A stretch of 64,000 bases of DNA from Vibrio echinoideorum (GCF_024347455.1 NZ_AP025483.1:3162001-3226000); one strand, 5' to 3'; positions 18,721 to 29,461 are shown, numbered from the stretch's first letter. Program-made: numbers and translations. The notes: generated from the letters alone by a model not told the origin.

Positions 18721-20484
18721 ATGGCAACAATACATACTAGCGGTACCCAGCTAGAAAATCAGAGAGCCCAACTACCGCTGAATAAGGCATTTCTAGCCTC
18801 TTTAGCTGTTGTATTCTTATTAGCCATGCATTTTTTCATGCCTAACCCTGGCGGCTCTGGCCTTGCTTTATCTTTTAATCCGACCACTTGGTTAGCTCTT
18901 AGTTTTACATTGGCAATTGGCTTCTACCAACTCGCAACCAACCGAGTACTCAAGTATTCCAAATTAACCGTTGGCTTGCTGATTAGCTGCATCATACTCA
19001 CACTGCCTATTCTATACAGTAATGCCTCACCTCAAGGAGTGTCAGGCCGCTTACTTGGATTATGGGCGGGCTTTGCCTTATTCGTAGTCCTTCAACAATT
19101 CAAATTCAGCAATAAACACAAGCAACGCATGTTGTGGTTCATTGTGCTTGCTGTGGTTATACAAGCACTCTTTGGTTACGTGCAATATTTCTTACTGGAA
19201 CCCGGCAATCTATTTGGTTACAACACTGCGGCTAATCGACCTTATGGAATATTCCAACAACCGAATGTAATGGCTAGCTTTTTAGCTACTGGTTTTGTGC
19301 TTTCAGCGTATCTTTTGGCGAGGCAACCTGCGAAATATAACCATAAGATTAGCGAATCGATTTTACTTTATTTAACCCCAACCTTAACCGTGCCGCTATT
19401 AATTATTATTGCATCACGAACTGGCTGGTTGGCCGCCGTAATAGGGTTAATATGTATTCTGCCTTACCTATACAAATTCTCGACTAAGAAGCGATTTTAC
19501 GGATGGTGCGCATCAGTGCTAGTCGGTATCGCCATCGCTTTTTCGGTGATCAGTCTCAGTGCAACAGATAGTTTCGCGAGTAAGAAGGCAAACCTAGAAA
19601 GCCCAAGAGCTTATACCTTCCCACAAGCGTTGGACATGATGATAGAAAAGCCATTTACAGGTTATGGCTACGGGAAATTCGAATCCGAGTACACGCTATA
19701 CACGGCTCGCCAGCATCAACTCAACTCAAATTATCATCCCGGCCTTCCTTCAATGGATCACCCGCACAATGAATTCCTGTTTTGGGGAGTTGAAGGCGGA
19801 ATAGTACCAATTATCGGGATCTTAATTGCTGCGTTTTTAGTCATGTCACGTATAGCAAGCTCAACGAACGGAACACGTCTAGCACTGCTCGCGCTATTTA
19901 TCCCCATACTCTTGCACTCTCAGCTCGAGTATCCTTTTTATCATTCTGCGATTCACTGGATAACATTCATCGTATTGATTTACTGGGTTGATCAACGTTC
20001 TTCTCGGCACTATCAACAGCCGTTTAGTATCGTGAGTAAAACCCTGTTTAGAGTATCTAGCTTGGTGGTTCCGATCTTGGTGAGTTTCTATATGTTGAGC
20101 GCGCTGCATACCAATTATGTGCTAACTCAATTTGAACTGTCTAAGCCTAAGAACCCGGATATTCTTAAGCAGGTGACAAACCCGGTGGTTTGGAAAGATC
20201 GCTATGATTGGGATGTGTACAGCACGTATCTAAATATTGGCCTCTACAAAGCTGATCCTAGCCTGATCCAACCTTATGTTGATTGGTCTCTGGAAATAAT
20301 AAAGAGCAAACCAAGGCCTGCTTTCTACAGCAATCTTATTCTTGCTTATCAAGGGTTGGGCGATCACAGCAAGGCAGAACAAATTCGTAGCGAAGCGAGC
20401 TTTTTGTTCCCAAATAGAGACTTTTCCAAGGTTCAATATAAGAAAATATCAGAAGCTGAAAACAACATTTCTTCTGCTAAATGA
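18721..20484 (+). CDS. pglL: Wzy/PglL-family O-antigen ligase or protein O-oligosaccharyltransferase
   Basis: 587-aa polytopic inner-membrane protein. About ten or more hydrophobic helices are spread over residues 25-440, followed by a soluble C-terminal region with TPR-like character (YSNLILAYQGLGDHSKAEQ). The large periplasmic loop contains MDHPHNEFLFWGVEGG, the conserved Wzy_C histidine region. Such enzymes transfer lipid-linked glycans to lipid A or to serine residues of proteins such as pilins. The V. cholerae gene at this position has been described as a PglL-type O-oligosaccharyltransferase. Whether this protein glycosylates pilins cannot be read from sequence. It starts 16 bases after the uvrA terminator. 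Confidence 0.75.
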   Translation: MATIHTSGTQLENQRAQLPLNKAFLASLAVVFLLAMHFFMPNPGGSGLALSFNPTTWLALSFTLAIGFYQLATNRVLKYSKLTVGLLISCIILTLPILYSNASPQGVSGRLLGLWAGFALFVVLQQFKFSNKHKQRMLWFIVLAVVIQALFGYVQYFLLEPGNLFGYNTAANRPYGIFQQPNVMASFLATGFVLSAYLLARQPAKYNHKISESILLYLTPTLTVPLLIIIASRTGWLAAVIGLICILPYLYKFSTKKRFYGWCASVLVGIAIAFSVISLSATDSFASKKANLESPRAYTFPQALDMMIEKPFTGYGYGKFESEYTLYTARQHQLNSNYHPGLPSMDHPHNEFLFWGVEGGIVPIIGILIAAFLVMSRIASSTNGTRLALLALFIPILLHSQLEYPFYHSAIHWITFIVLIYWVDQRSSRHYQQPFSIVSKTLFRVSSLVVPILVSFYMLSALHTNYVLTQFELSKPKNPDILKQVTNPVVWKDRYDWDVYSTYLNIGLYKADPSLIQPYVDWSLEIIKSKPRPAFYSNLILAYQGLGDHSKAEQIRSEASFLFPNRDFSKVQYKKISEAENNISSAK

Positions 20485-20534
20485 TGCCAAGGAATCTAGA
20501 GTGAATTCACCATATTGACGTTTAGTCTAGACAC

Positions 20535-20566
20535 AAAAAAGCGCACGATCTCTCGTGCGCTTTTCT
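20535..20566. terminator. Bidirectional terminator between pglL and the aminotransferase gene
   Basis: Stem GCGCACGA (20541-20548) / TCGTGCGC (20553-20560) flanked by A6 on the left and T4 on the right. It therefore serves both convergent genes. Confidence 0.85.
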
Positions 20567-20588
20567 TTTGAAATTCAGTTTATTACCG

Positions 20589-21728
20589 CTATTTTAAAAC
20601 GTCTTGCAACGCTTTTAAGCACAATGCGACATTCTCTTTTCGAGCACCATAACCCATTAAACCAATACGCCAAGCCTTCCCAGCTAAAGAGCCAAGGCCT
20701 GCACCGATTTCAAGATTATACTCTTCTAACAGCTGTGTTCTTATTTTGGCTTCGTCAATCCCTTCAGGGAAGTAAAGCGCATTCAATTGAGGCAAGCGGC
20801 TCTCTTCATCAACGACAAACTTTAACCCCAAAGCTTCTACGCCAGCTTTAAGATCTTGGTGCATCGCGTAATGACGTGACCAAGCGTTGTCTAACCCTTC
20901 ATTTTTCAGTAAAACCAACGACTCATGCAAAGCATACAGGCTGTTCACGGGTGCCGTGTGGTGGTAGCTACGCTTACCTTCTCCACTCCAGTAACCGAGT
21001 ACCAAGCTCTGATCTAGGAACCAGCTTTGTACTGGCGTTTGACGCGCCTTCATCTTCTCAACCGCACGTTGAGAGAAAGTCACAGGAGACAGACCAGGAA
21101 CGCAAGATAGACATTTTTGACTGCCAGAATAAACCGCATCAAGCTGCCATTCATCAACCAAGAGTGGTACACCACCTAATGATGTCACCGCATCAACAAT
21201 CGACAATGCATCAAACTGACGAGCTACTGCGGAAATAGCTTTAGCATCCGATAACGCTCCAGTCGACGTTTCTGCATGCACAAATGCGACAGCTACAGCA
21301 TCAGGGTTTTCTGCCAATGCTTTTTCGACCTTTTCAACGGAAACTGGCTTGCCCCACTCGTCATCAACAAGGATCGCTTCGCCACCACAACGCACAACAT
21401 TCTCTCGCATACGTTCACCGAAAACACCGTTGCGACAAACAATCACCTTCTCGCCAGGCTCAATCAAGTTAACAAAACACGTTTCCATACCCGCACTGCC
21501 TGGAGCAGAAACAGCAATCGTAAATTCATTCTCTGTTTGGAATGCGTACTTAAGAAGTTGTTTCAGCTCATCCATCATCGCGATAAATAACGGGTCGAGG
21601 TGACCAATGGTTGGACGGCTTAAGGCCTGTAAAACTTGAGGAGAAATGTCTGAAGGCCCCGGCCCCATTAACGTTCGGTGTGGCGGATAAAAGCTCTCGA
21701 TAGCAGTAGTGAGTGTTAAATTAGACAT
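20589..21728 (-). CDS. Class V aminotransferase, alanine/serine-glyoxylate aminotransferase-like
   Basis: 379 aa from the chosen start. PLP-dependent class V enzyme of the alanine--glyoxylate / serine--glyoxylate type. The N-terminal LMGPGPSDISPQVLQAL is the family start. SAPGSAGMETC, the VDAVTSLGGVPL region with the PLP Asp, and SGSQKCLSCVPG with the Schiff-base Lys are all present. It probably moves amino groups between small amino acids and glyoxylate or pyruvate; the exact substrate is not decidable. I use the second ATG (21728), because AAGGG lies 6 bases upstream of it but directly abuts the first ATG (21734). It stands alone, convergent with pglL. Confidence 0.85.
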   Translation of the reverse strand: MSNLTLTTAIESFYPPHRTLMGPGPSDISPQVLQALSRPTIGHLDPLFIAMMDELKQLLKYAFQTENEFTIAVSAPGSAGMETCFVNLIEPGEKVIVCRNGVFGERMRENVVRCGGEAILVDDEWGKPVSVEKVEKALAENPDAVAVAFVHAETSTGALSDAKAISAVARQFDALSIVDAVTSLGGVPLLVDEWQLDAVYSGSQKCLSCVPGLSPVTFSQRAVEKMKARQTPVQSWFLDQSLVLGYWSGEGKRSYHHTAPVNSLYALHESLVLLKNEGLDNAWSRHYAMHQDLKAGVEALGLKFVVDEESRLPQLNALYFPEGIDEAKIRTQLLEEYNLEIGAGLGSLAGKAWRIGLMGYGARKENVALCLKALQDVLK

Positions 21729-21865
21729 GTACATCCCTTACGTTAATGGTGTGAACATTCCACCCTAAAGCAAATCGATCACCTCAGCAATTAGCTAAAA
21801 GTATTGAGGTCACACCAGTGTCACATAATTGTTAAAATTATTTTTTAAATATCTCCAGTTACGGA

Positions 21866-21894
21866 TTGACATTGTTACCACAAAAACGTTCAAT
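21866..21894 (+). promoter_or_regulatory. lysC promoter
   Basis: A perfect -35 TTGACA (21866-21871), a 17-base spacer and TTCAAT (21889-21894). It is placed so that transcription would begin just before the lysine riboswitch. Confidence 0.65.
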
Positions 21895-21904
21895 GAAACG
21901 GCTA

Positions 21905-22082
21905 TCTAGCAGAAGAGGAGCACTGCCCAGGCAGATGTTTTGTGGAACCGCATTTCCAATACAAAACATTTATGGGGAGCAGTGCCGAGATAATAAAAGG
22001 ATGTAGGACCTTTATTATCGGTTGAGCGGGCTGAATCCCTTCAACTGTCACCATTTCTATATGGTGAAGAGCTTCTGAGGTT
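21905..22082 (+). promoter_or_regulatory. Lysine riboswitch (L box)
   Basis: The 5' side AGAAGAGGAGCACTGCC, the central GGGGAGCAGTGCCGAG, the GAGCGGGCTGAATCCC element and the 3' GGTGAAGAGCTTCTGAGG match L-box landmarks. The closing helix P1 can form from CAGAAG (21910-21915) and CTTCTG (22072-22077). It lies between the lysC promoter and the lysC start and should repress lysC when lysine is abundant. I see no clear GC-rich terminator hairpin with a T run between the aptamer and the start codon. Control may be at translation start or by Rho. Confidence 0.88.
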
Positions 22083-22192
22083 ACTATTCTAATAATTCCT
22101 CTCTTTTTGCTCTAAATACTCTCTTCGAAAAAACATCGGACGTTGGATTACCCAATCGTAATTTTATTTTAGGAAGTCGTGGGAGATATATC

Positions 22193-23560
22193 GTGAGTGC
22201 ATCTAATGTAGCTGGTTCTTTTAATGTCGCTAAGTTTGGCGGAACAAGTGTTGCCAACTTTGAAGCAATGAGCCGTTGTGCTGCCATTATTGAAAACAAC
22301 TCAAATACGAAACTGGTGGTAAGCAGTGCCTGCTCAGGCGTCACCAACTTGCTTGTTGAGCTCGCCAATGGTGTGCAAGACAAAACTCGTCGTCAGGAAT
22401 TATTGACGCAATTGACTGACATTCATAACGCGATTCTTGATCAGCTAGCTGACCCAATTAGCATTGAAAAAGATGTGCACTGTATTCTCGATGACATTGC
22501 GAGCGCTGCAGAAGCGGCATCATTCCAAGCCAGTACCAAACTCACCGATCACCTAGTGGCATGTGGCGAACTGATGTCGACACATATCCTCGCTCAAATC
22601 ATTCGTGAACGTGGAACACCCGCTGTCCGTTTTGATATCAGAGAAGTGATGCGCACCAATGATGACTTCGGCAAAGCAGAACCACAGTTAAAAGATATTG
22701 CAGCCTTAGCACAAGAGAAATTGATTCCACTATGCCAACAGCAAGTTGTCGTTACCCAAGGCTTTATCGGCGCCGATAGCGAAGGTAACACCACAACTTT
22801 GGGTCGTGGTGGTAGTGATTATTCTGCCGCACTGATTGCAGAATCTGTACAAGCGATTGGTTTAGAGATCTGGACCGATGTTCCGGGCATCTACACCACG
22901 GATCCACGGATCGCATCGAAAGCATCCCCTATCCCAGAGATTAGCTTCAGCGAAGCATCAGAAATGGCAAACTTTGGCGCGAAGATCTTGCACCCATCGA
23001 CTCTAGTCCCGGCACTACGCCACCAAATTCCGGTATTTGTCGGCTCATCAAAAGCACCAGAGCTCGGTGGCACATGGATTCGTCAACAAGTTGAAAGCTC
23101 CCCTCTGTTCAGAGCGCTTGCCCTACGCTGCAATCAAACCATGGTTACGCTACGCAGCGCTAACATGTTCCATGCTTATGGCTTCCTCGCAAAAGTGTTC
23201 GAGATCCTGGCTAAGCATAAGATCTCTGTCGATCTTATCACTACCTCAGAGATCAGTGTCTCACTCACTCTCGATCAAACAGATACATCAGGTGGTGCTC
23301 CTCAGTTACCAGAAGCCGCTCGAATTGAGCTTGAAGAGCTGTGTTCTGTGGATATTGAACACGACCTATGCCTTGTTGCTCTTATTGGCAACAACATGAG
23401 TGAAAGCAAAGGCTATGCGAAGCAAGTATTCGGCACGCTTGAAGACTTCAACTTACGTATGATTTGTTACGGAGCGAGCCCACACAACCTGTGCTTCTTG
23501 CTTGATGAATCAGTCTCCAAATTAGCGATTCAAAAGCTGCATCAAGAGCTGTTTGAGTAG
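22193..23560 (+). CDS. lysC: Lysine-sensitive aspartate kinase (aspartokinase III)
   Basis: 455 aa, monofunctional. It catalyses ATP-dependent phosphorylation of aspartate, the first step towards lysine, threonine and methionine. The kinase signature KFGGTS is at 14-19 and the catalytic LGRGGSDYSAAL segment at about 202-213. Two ACT domains follow from about 300 (VTLRSANMFHAYGFLAKVF, then CLVALIGNNMS) for feedback inhibition. The start is GTG with GGGAG upstream. The length and the lack of a homoserine dehydrogenase domain fit LysC rather than ThrA or MetL, as does the lysine riboswitch. Confidence 0.94.
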   Translation: MSASNVAGSFNVAKFGGTSVANFEAMSRCAAIIENNSNTKLVVSSACSGVTNLLVELANGVQDKTRRQELLTQLTDIHNAILDQLADPISIEKDVHCILDDIASAAEAASFQASTKLTDHLVACGELMSTHILAQIIRERGTPAVRFDIREVMRTNDDFGKAEPQLKDIAALAQEKLIPLCQQQVVVTQGFIGADSEGNTTTLGRGGSDYSAALIAESVQAIGLEIWTDVPGIYTTDPRIASKASPIPEISFSEASEMANFGAKILHPSTLVPALRHQIPVFVGSSKAPELGGTWIRQQVESSPLFRALALRCNQTMVTLRSANMFHAYGFLAKVFEILAKHKISVDLITTSEISVSLTLDQTDTSGGAPQLPEAARIELEELCSVDIEHDLCLVALIGNNMSESKGYAKQVFGTLEDFNLRMICYGASPHNLCFLLDESVSKLAIQKLHQELFE

Positions 23561-23605
23561 AAAGTCCGTTTATCATCGACGGATAAATAACTAAATCACA
23601 GATAC

Positions 23606-23640
23606 AAAAAGGGTTGCTCTTAAGCAACCCTTTCTCTTTT
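23606..23640. terminator. Bidirectional terminator between lysC and metH
   Basis: Stem GGGTTGCT (23611-23618) / AGCAACCC (23623-23630), with AAAAA before and TTTCTCTTTT after. It ends the convergent lysC and metH transcripts. Confidence 0.85.
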
Positions 23641-23676
23641 TTACTTTACGAATCAAAGCTCGTCATAGCCTAAAAG

Positions 23677-26600
23677 CTAGTTAATGTTTGGACCTAACCA
23701 CTTCTCAGCTTCCAACATATCCCAACCTTTACGATCAGCATAGCTATCCACTTGATCCTGTTGAATCTGAGCAATCGCAAAGTATCGTGAATCAGGATGC
23801 GAGAAATACATACCAGACACAGAAGCACCTGGCCACATCGCATAGCTAGTTGTTAGTGACATGTCGATCGCTTTTTCAACATCCATCAACTCCCACAACG
23901 AACCTTTCTCAGTATGCTCAGGACAAGCTGGATAACCCGGAGCTGGACGAATACCTTGGTACTTCTCTCGAATCAAATCATCATTAGACAAATCCTCATC
24001 TGGCGAGTAACCCCAAATGTCCTTTCTCACTTCTTTATGCAGGTATTCAGCGAACGCTTCTGCCAATCGATCAGCCACAGCTTGAATCATAATCGCGTTG
24101 TAGTCATCACCATTGGCTTTGTATTCATCAGCAAGTTCTCTCTCACCAATACCACCCGTCACCGCAAAGCCACCAATCCAGTCCGCTTTACCGCTATCTT
24201 TCGGCGCAATGTAATCTGACAAACAGTAGTTAAAACCTTTTGGCTTTTCGGTTTGTTGACGAAGGTTGTGCAGAACCTTTAGTACCTCGGTACGAGATTC
24301 ATCGGTATACACTTCAATATCATCACCAACACTGTTCGCTGGGAACATAGCGCACATACCACGAGCTTCAAGCAACTTCTCTCTTTGTACTAGATCCAAT
24401 AAATCATTGGCGTCTTTAAATAAGCGCTTCGCCTCTTCGCCTACTTCTTCATGATCAAAAATTGCCGGGTACTTACCAACCAAAGACCACGTCATAAAGA
24501 ATGGGGTCCAGTCGATGTACTTACGTAAAGTAGCGACATCAAAATCCTTGAAGATGTGCACTCCTGGCTTAGCGGGTGCTGGCGGAGTGTAAGCATTCCA
24601 ATCAATGGCCACTCTGTTAGCACGAGCTCTCTCAAGCGAGACAGGCTTGGTGCGCGGCTTCTTGCGGTTGTGTTGATCACGAACACGGTCATAATCTAGA
24701 ACCAACTTCTCAACGAATGCGGGCTTCAATTCATTAGATAACAATGAGGTACATACACCAACAGCACGTGAAGCGTTATTAACATAAACAACGGGCTCAG
24801 AATAGTTCTGTTCAATTTTAACCGCTGTATGTGCCTTAGACGTGGTTGCGCCACCAATCAACAAAGGCAACTTAAAGCCTTGTCTTTCCATCTCTTTCGC
24901 AACATGCACCATTTCATCGAGAGAGGGAGTAATCAGACCCGAGAGACCAATGATGTCGACGTTTTCTTCTTTGGCTACCTTGAGAATTTTTTCACATGAA
25001 ACCATCACGCCTAGATCGATAATTTCGTAGTTATTACACTGTAAAACCACGCCAACGATATTCTTACCGATGTCGTGAACATCACCTTTCACTGTTGCTA
25101 ACAGTATTTTCCCGTTAGTCGCACCGACGTCTTTAGTTGCATTGATAAATGGCTCAAGATGGGCGACACCTTGCTTCATTACACGGGCAGATTTCACCAC
25201 TTGAGGAAGGAACATTTTACCTTCACCAAATAAGTCACCAACTACGTTCATGCCATCCATTAAAGGACCTTCAATCACTTCAATAGGGCGAGAAGCATTA
25301 ACACGAGCCTCTTCTGTGTCTTCAACGATGAAATCAGTAATGCCTTTCACCAAAGAGTGCTCTAAGCGCTTTTCTACTGGCCAGGTGCGCCACTCTAACG
25401 CCGATTTATCTTCAACCTTTCCAACTGCACGCTCTAAGTATGCAGTCGCAATATCCAATAAGCGCTCCGTCGAGTCATCACGACGGTTAAGCACCACGTC
25501 TTCAACAGCTTCACGTAAGTCTTCAGGCACATTATCGTAGATCTCAAGTTGACCCGCATTAACGATGCCCATATCCATACCGTTTTTAAAACAGTGATAC
25601 AGGAATACCGCGTGAATAGCCTCACGAACGTAGTTATTACCGCGGAAAGAGAATGAAACATTCGACACACCACCCGAGATCATCGCATGAGGAAGATCGC
25701 GTTTGATATCACTTACCGCTTCAATGAAGTCCACCGCGTAATTGTTATGATCATCAATACCCGTAGCCACTGCGAAAATGTTCGGGTCAAAAATAATATC
25801 TTCTGGCGGGAAACCTACTTCATCAACAAGAATGTTGTAGGCATTAGTACAAATCTCAACCTTACGTTCTCGAGTATCTGCCTGACCTAGTTCGTCGAAC
25901 GCCATCACGATGACTGCTGCGCCATAACGACGAACCAGTTTCGCTTGTTCAACAAACTTCTCTTTCCCTTCCTTCAATGAGATAGAGTTAACGATGCCTT
26001 TACCCTGAATACATTTCAGACCCGCTTCGATAACTTCCCATTTTGAAGAGTCGACCATGACTGGCACTTTCGAGATCTCAGGCTCAGACGCACATAAATT
26101 AAGGAATTTAACCATGCACGCCTCAGCGTCTAGCATCCCTTCATCCATGTTGATATCGATGATCTGAGCGCCGTTCTCAACTTGCTCTCGAGCAACACTC
26201 AAGGCTTCATCGTAAAGCTCTTCTTTTATCAATCGCTTAAATCGAGCAGAACCGGTAACGTTAGTACGCTCACCTACGTTCACAAATAGAGATTCTTTGG
26301 CAATCGTTAATGGCTCCAAGCCAGATAAACGGCAAGACACAGGCAAATCAGGTAGTTGACGCGGAGTTACGCCTTCAACGACATCGGCCATTTGACGAAT
26401 ATGTTCTGGCGTCGTACCACAACAACCACCAATTAAGTTCAAGAAGCCACTTTCAGCCCACTCCTTAACATGTTCTGCCATCTCTTCCGGAGATAAGTCA
26501 TATTCACCGAACGCGTTGGGTAAACCTGCATTAGGGTGAGCAGAAACATTGCATTCAGAGATACGAGACATCTCACTGACGTATTCGCGGAGTTCATCAG

Positions 26601-27354
26601 GACCTAACGCACAGTTCAGTCCAAATGAGATAGGTCTAACATGACGAAGGGCGTTATAGAATGCTTCTGTAGTCTGCCCTGAAAGCGTACGGCCTGATGC
26701 GTCAGTTATGGTGCCGGAGATCATTACTGGCAATTTAATACCAATTTCTTCAAAAACCGATTCAACAGCAAAAGCACATGCTTTCGCGTTTAGCGTATCA
26801 AAAATGGTCTCGATAAGAATAAGATCTGAACCACCCTTGATAAGAGCACGAGTCGATTCAGAGTAAGCTTCAACCAATTCATCAAAGCTAACGTTACGGT
26901 AACCCGGGTCATTGACATCAGGAGAGATAGAACAGGTTCGGTTAGTAGGGCCTAAAACACCGGCAACGAAACGAGGTTTATCCGGAGTCTTTGCTGTCCA
27001 CTCATCAGCAGCTTCACGTGCCAGTTGAGCAGCCGTAAAGTTAATTTCTTCGCTAAGGCTTGCCATATCGTAGTCAGCCATAGCGATGGTTGTAGAGTTA
27101 AAGGTGTTGGTCTCGAGGATGTCGGCCCCAGCTTCCAAATATTCTGAATGGATATCTTTGATAAGCTTAGGCTGTGTAAGTACTAAAAGGTCATTGTTGC
27201 CTTTTAAGTCACTATGCCAATCAGCAAAGCGTTCACCGCGATAATCTTGCTCTTCCAATTTATAATCCTGAATCATGGTACCCATGCCACCATCGATCAG
27301 TAAAATTCGTTGCTTCAACAGAGCTTCAATCTTTTGCCTTACATTACTTCCCAC
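23677..27354 (-). CDS. metH: Cobalamin-dependent methionine synthase
   Basis: 1225 aa, full length. It transfers the methyl group of methyl-tetrahydrofolate to homocysteine through B12. Modules in order: the homocysteine domain ([10 protein letters not shown] at the start; zinc cysteines in LNCALG near 247 and GGCCGTTP near 310), the pterin domain ([13 protein letters not shown] onward), the cobalamin cap and binding domains ([11 protein letters not shown] with the axial His near 757), and the C-terminal reactivation domain for S-adenosylmethionine ([12 protein letters not shown]). The start is GTG with GAGG 7 bases upstream. A MetJ operator lies in the upstream gap. Confidence 0.97.
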   Translation of the reverse strand: MGSNVRQKIEALLKQRILLIDGGMGTMIQDYKLEEQDYRGERFADWHSDLKGNNDLLVLTQPKLIKDIHSEYLEAGADILETNTFNSTTIAMADYDMASLSEEINFTAAQLAREAADEWTAKTPDKPRFVAGVLGPTNRTCSISPDVNDPGYRNVSFDELVEAYSESTRALIKGGSDLILIETIFDTLNAKACAFAVESVFEEIGIKLPVMISGTITDASGRTLSGQTTEAFYNALRHVRPISFGLNCALGPDELREYVSEMSRISECNVSAHPNAGLPNAFGEYDLSPEEMAEHVKEWAESGFLNLIGGCCGTTPEHIRQMADVVEGVTPRQLPDLPVSCRLSGLEPLTIAKESLFVNVGERTNVTGSARFKRLIKEELYDEALSVAREQVENGAQIIDINMDEGMLDAEACMVKFLNLCASEPEISKVPVMVDSSKWEVIEAGLKCIQGKGIVNSISLKEGKEKFVEQAKLVRRYGAAVIVMAFDELGQADTRERKVEICTNAYNILVDEVGFPPEDIIFDPNIFAVATGIDDHNNYAVDFIEAVSDIKRDLPHAMISGGVSNVSFSFRGNNYVREAIHAVFLYHCFKNGMDMGIVNAGQLEIYDNVPEDLREAVEDVVLNRRDDSTERLLDIATAYLERAVGKVEDKSALEWRTWPVEKRLEHSLVKGITDFIVEDTEEARVNASRPIEVIEGPLMDGMNVVGDLFGEGKMFLPQVVKSARVMKQGVAHLEPFINATKDVGATNGKILLATVKGDVHDIGKNIVGVVLQCNNYEIIDLGVMVSCEKILKVAKEENVDIIGLSGLITPSLDEMVHVAKEMERQGFKLPLLIGGATTSKAHTAVKIEQNYSEPVVYVNNASRAVGVCTSLLSNELKPAFVEKLVLDYDRVRDQHNRKKPRTKPVSLERARANRVAIDWNAYTPPAPAKPGVHIFKDFDVATLRKYIDWTPFFMTWSLVGKYPAIFDHEEVGEEAKRLFKDANDLLDLVQREKLLEARGMCAMFPANSVGDDIEVYTDESRTEVLKVLHNLRQQTEKPKGFNYCLSDYIAPKDSGKADWIGGFAVTGGIGERELADEYKANGDDYNAIMIQAVADRLAEAFAEYLHKEVRKDIWGYSPDEDLSNDDLIREKYQGIRPAPGYPACPEHTEKGSLWELMDVEKAIDMSLTTSYAMWPGASVSGMYFSHPDSRYFAIAQIQQDQVDSYADRKGWDMLEAEKWLGPNIN

Positions 27355-27404
27355 AATACAACCTCATTCCTTTAATTATCTCTCCATCCTATCACACATT
27401 AAAA

Positions 27405-27420
27405 AGGAGTCTAGACGTCT
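27405..27420. promoter_or_regulatory. MetJ operator (two met boxes)
   Basis: AGGAGTCT (27405-27412, 6 of 8 match) directly abuts AGACGTCT (27413-27420, 8 of 8 match to the consensus). Tandem 8-base boxes are how MetJ binds. The site is 51 bases upstream of the metH GTG, in the gap it shares with the divergent antiporter gene. Confidence 0.7.
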
Positions 27421-27523
27421 AAAAAAGGAAATTGATTACCGACTCATAACAAAAAAATGTTTGCTATTTGAGCATGAGACAACGAAAATTAATATTCATA
27501 CTTTGTTACATGTTGGGATCCCA

Positions 27524-28804
27524 ATGTCGGTCTACTACACCTTATGCTTCTTGTCCGCTGCTGCCATGCTTATTGCTTTCGTGAATACCAAAATTGGTAA
27601 AATGCAGACAACCATCGCCATTACAGCTGGTTCAATGATGTTATCTCTATTGATTATCATTGCGGGACAAAACAATTGGTTTCAATTGGCTGACATCGCC
27701 TCAGAAACTGTTGCCAGTATCAACTTTGAAGATTTCCTCCTGAAAGGAATATTGGGATTCTTACTCTTTGCTGGTGGTCTTGGGATTAAGTTACCTAATC
27801 TAAAAGATCAGAAATGGGAAATAACAGTACTAGCTCTTGGCGCTACACTGTTTTCGACATTCTTTATTGGTTTTGTGCTCTATGGATTCTGTCAATTCAT
27901 CGGCATTCAATTTGATTTGATTTATTGCTTACTCTTTGGCTCTCTAATCTCACCAACCGATCCCATTGCGGTGTTAGCTATAGTCAAAAAGCTCGACGCT
28001 CCCAGACGAATCTCAACTCAAATCGAGGGAGAATCTCTATTCAACGATGGTTTTGGCTTAGTTATCTTCGTTACCCTATTTACCATTGCGTTCGGTACAG
28101 AAGCACCGACTGTAGGTAGCGTGACCATGTTATTCGTCCAAGAGGCGATTGGCGGTATCGTCTATGGCTTGGTTCTAGGTTTAATATTCCATTACCTAAT
28201 TAGCAACACCGATGACCACTCGATGGAGCTGCTATTGACTATCGGTATCCCAACTTCTGGTTATGCCTTTGCTGAAGTTCTACATGTATCAGGACCATTG
28301 GCGATGGTAGTTTCAGGAATCATGATTGGTAACTGGACGCGCTTTATTGGGTTCTCGAAAGAGAGTGAGGATCATCTAGACCACTTCTGGGAACTAATCG
28401 ATGAATTCTTGAATGGTGTATTGTTCTTATTGATCGGTATGTCGATGCTGTTATTCAAATTCCACCAAGAAGACTGGATCTTAATGGCGTTCGCAGTGCC
28501 TCTAGTGCTAAGCGCACGCTACCTAAGTGTTTTCTTGTCTTATATCGGATTTAAACGCTTTAGAACTTACAACCCTTGGTCAATCAAGATCTTAACTTGG
28601 GGTGGCTTGCGTGGTGGCCTAGCTCTAGCCATGGCACTTTCAATCCCTTCAGGTATCTGGGTGATAGAAGGCAAGGCAATAGATGTTAAAGAGATTATCC
28701 TTGTCATGACATACGCTGTTGTTGTGTTCTCAATCTTAGTTCAAGGCTCAACAATTACTCCGATGATAGAGAAAGCGAAACAAGCTGAGAAAGAGCTAGA
28801 TTAA
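27524..28804 (+). CDS. CPA1-family Na+(or K+)/H+ antiporter, NhaP type
   Basis: 426 aa from the chosen ATG, with 12-13 hydrophobic helices. The family signature regions SPTDPIAVLAIVKK and EGESLFNDGFGLV contain the acidic residues used for cation/proton exchange. It sits in the inner membrane and helps control pH and cytoplasmic alkali cations. The frame is open further upstream to 27275, but that part overlaps metH antisense and is not hydrophobic. The ATG at 27524 gives the normal N-terminus (SVYYTLCFLSAAAMLIAF). The ribosome site is weak (GGGA). Which cation is moved cannot be told. Confidence 0.87.
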   Translation: MSVYYTLCFLSAAAMLIAFVNTKIGKMQTTIAITAGSMMLSLLIIIAGQNNWFQLADIASETVASINFEDFLLKGILGFLLFAGGLGIKLPNLKDQKWEITVLALGATLFSTFFIGFVLYGFCQFIGIQFDLIYCLLFGSLISPTDPIAVLAIVKKLDAPRRISTQIEGESLFNDGFGLVIFVTLFTIAFGTEAPTVGSVTMLFVQEAIGGIVYGLVLGLIFHYLISNTDDHSMELLLTIGIPTSGYAFAEVLHVSGPLAMVVSGIMIGNWTRFIGFSKESEDHLDHFWELIDEFLNGVLFLLIGMSMLLFKFHQEDWILMAFAVPLVLSARYLSVFLSYIGFKRFRTYNPWSIKILTWGGLRGGLALAMALSIPSGIWVIEGKAIDVKEIILVMTYAVVVFSILVQGSTITPMIEKAKQAEKELD

Positions 28805-28823
28805 CATCTCAAAATATTAAACT

Positions 28824-28852
28824 AGGCTGCCTAATATAGGTGGCCTTTTTTA
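28824..28852 (+). terminator. Terminator after the antiporter gene
   Basis: Stem AGGCTGCC (28824-28831) / GGTGGCCT (28839-28846) with two G-U pairs, followed by TTTTT. Confidence 0.7.
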
Positions 28853-29410
28853 TACCTGATGAAAGTCAGATTCATCAATATCCTCACTAAAGCTCTAGCT
28901 GAAAGGTATACGTGAAACATAGAGCCTATCTCGACATTTGATGCACTATTATTAGAGTAATCAAAAACCTTATGTAGATTGAACACTGGATTTGGTTAGC
29001 ACCAAAGTGAAGGCAAAGGATGTTTAATCCTGATAAAGACGACATGTAAACAGCGATAGCGATCTTAGCCAGAAATTTTACTGGAATTGAAACCATGTAA
29101 AAAACCCTTTCTTCTACGTACTAGCGAGTCTCCCAATAGACCAATCTTCAGTTGTATAAGCATAACTCGCAAGGCTTCAGCATCCGATGATTGAAATAAA
29201 AATAATGAGACTCAACGTCTAGCAGTAATTGATTTTGTCGTTAGCGGAAACTTCGGAGCTTGGTGAGTGTTGAACAGGAAGCTCTAGTTTTCAACTAAGT
29301 ACTTAAATGCGACAAGATTGTACTAAGTAGGTATTAAAGCGGTTCGACTAAATAGGTGTAACTAGAGGAACACTTAATATTTCTAGCGTTAGGCTAAAGG
29401 TGACAGGCAT
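28853..29410. other. Gene-free stretch, nothing recognised
   Basis: About 560 bases between the antiporter terminator and the tRNA cluster. I find no open frame with a ribosome site, no hairpin terminator and no repeat of note. It resembles decayed or non-coding intergenic DNA. Confidence 0.6.
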
Positions 29411-29414
29411 AAAA

Positions 29415-29456
29415 AAGGCTCTAGCATTTCTGCCGGGACGCGTAGTCTAGAGCCTT
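29415..29456 (-). repeat. Hairpin copy related to the tRNA-Trp terminator
   Basis: GGCTCTAG (29417-29424) and CTAGAGCC (29447-29454) form the stem. The sequence around GCTCTAGCATTTCTGC matches the terminator at 29575-29605, but extra bases are inserted in the second arm. It is the downstream part of a duplicated unit. Confidence 0.6.
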
Positions 29457-29461
29457 AAATA

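Noticed and set aside
27275..27523. N-terminal extension of the antiporter frame
   Set aside because: It is antisense to metH, not hydrophobic, and would include the MetJ operator; the ATG at 27524 gives the normal family start.
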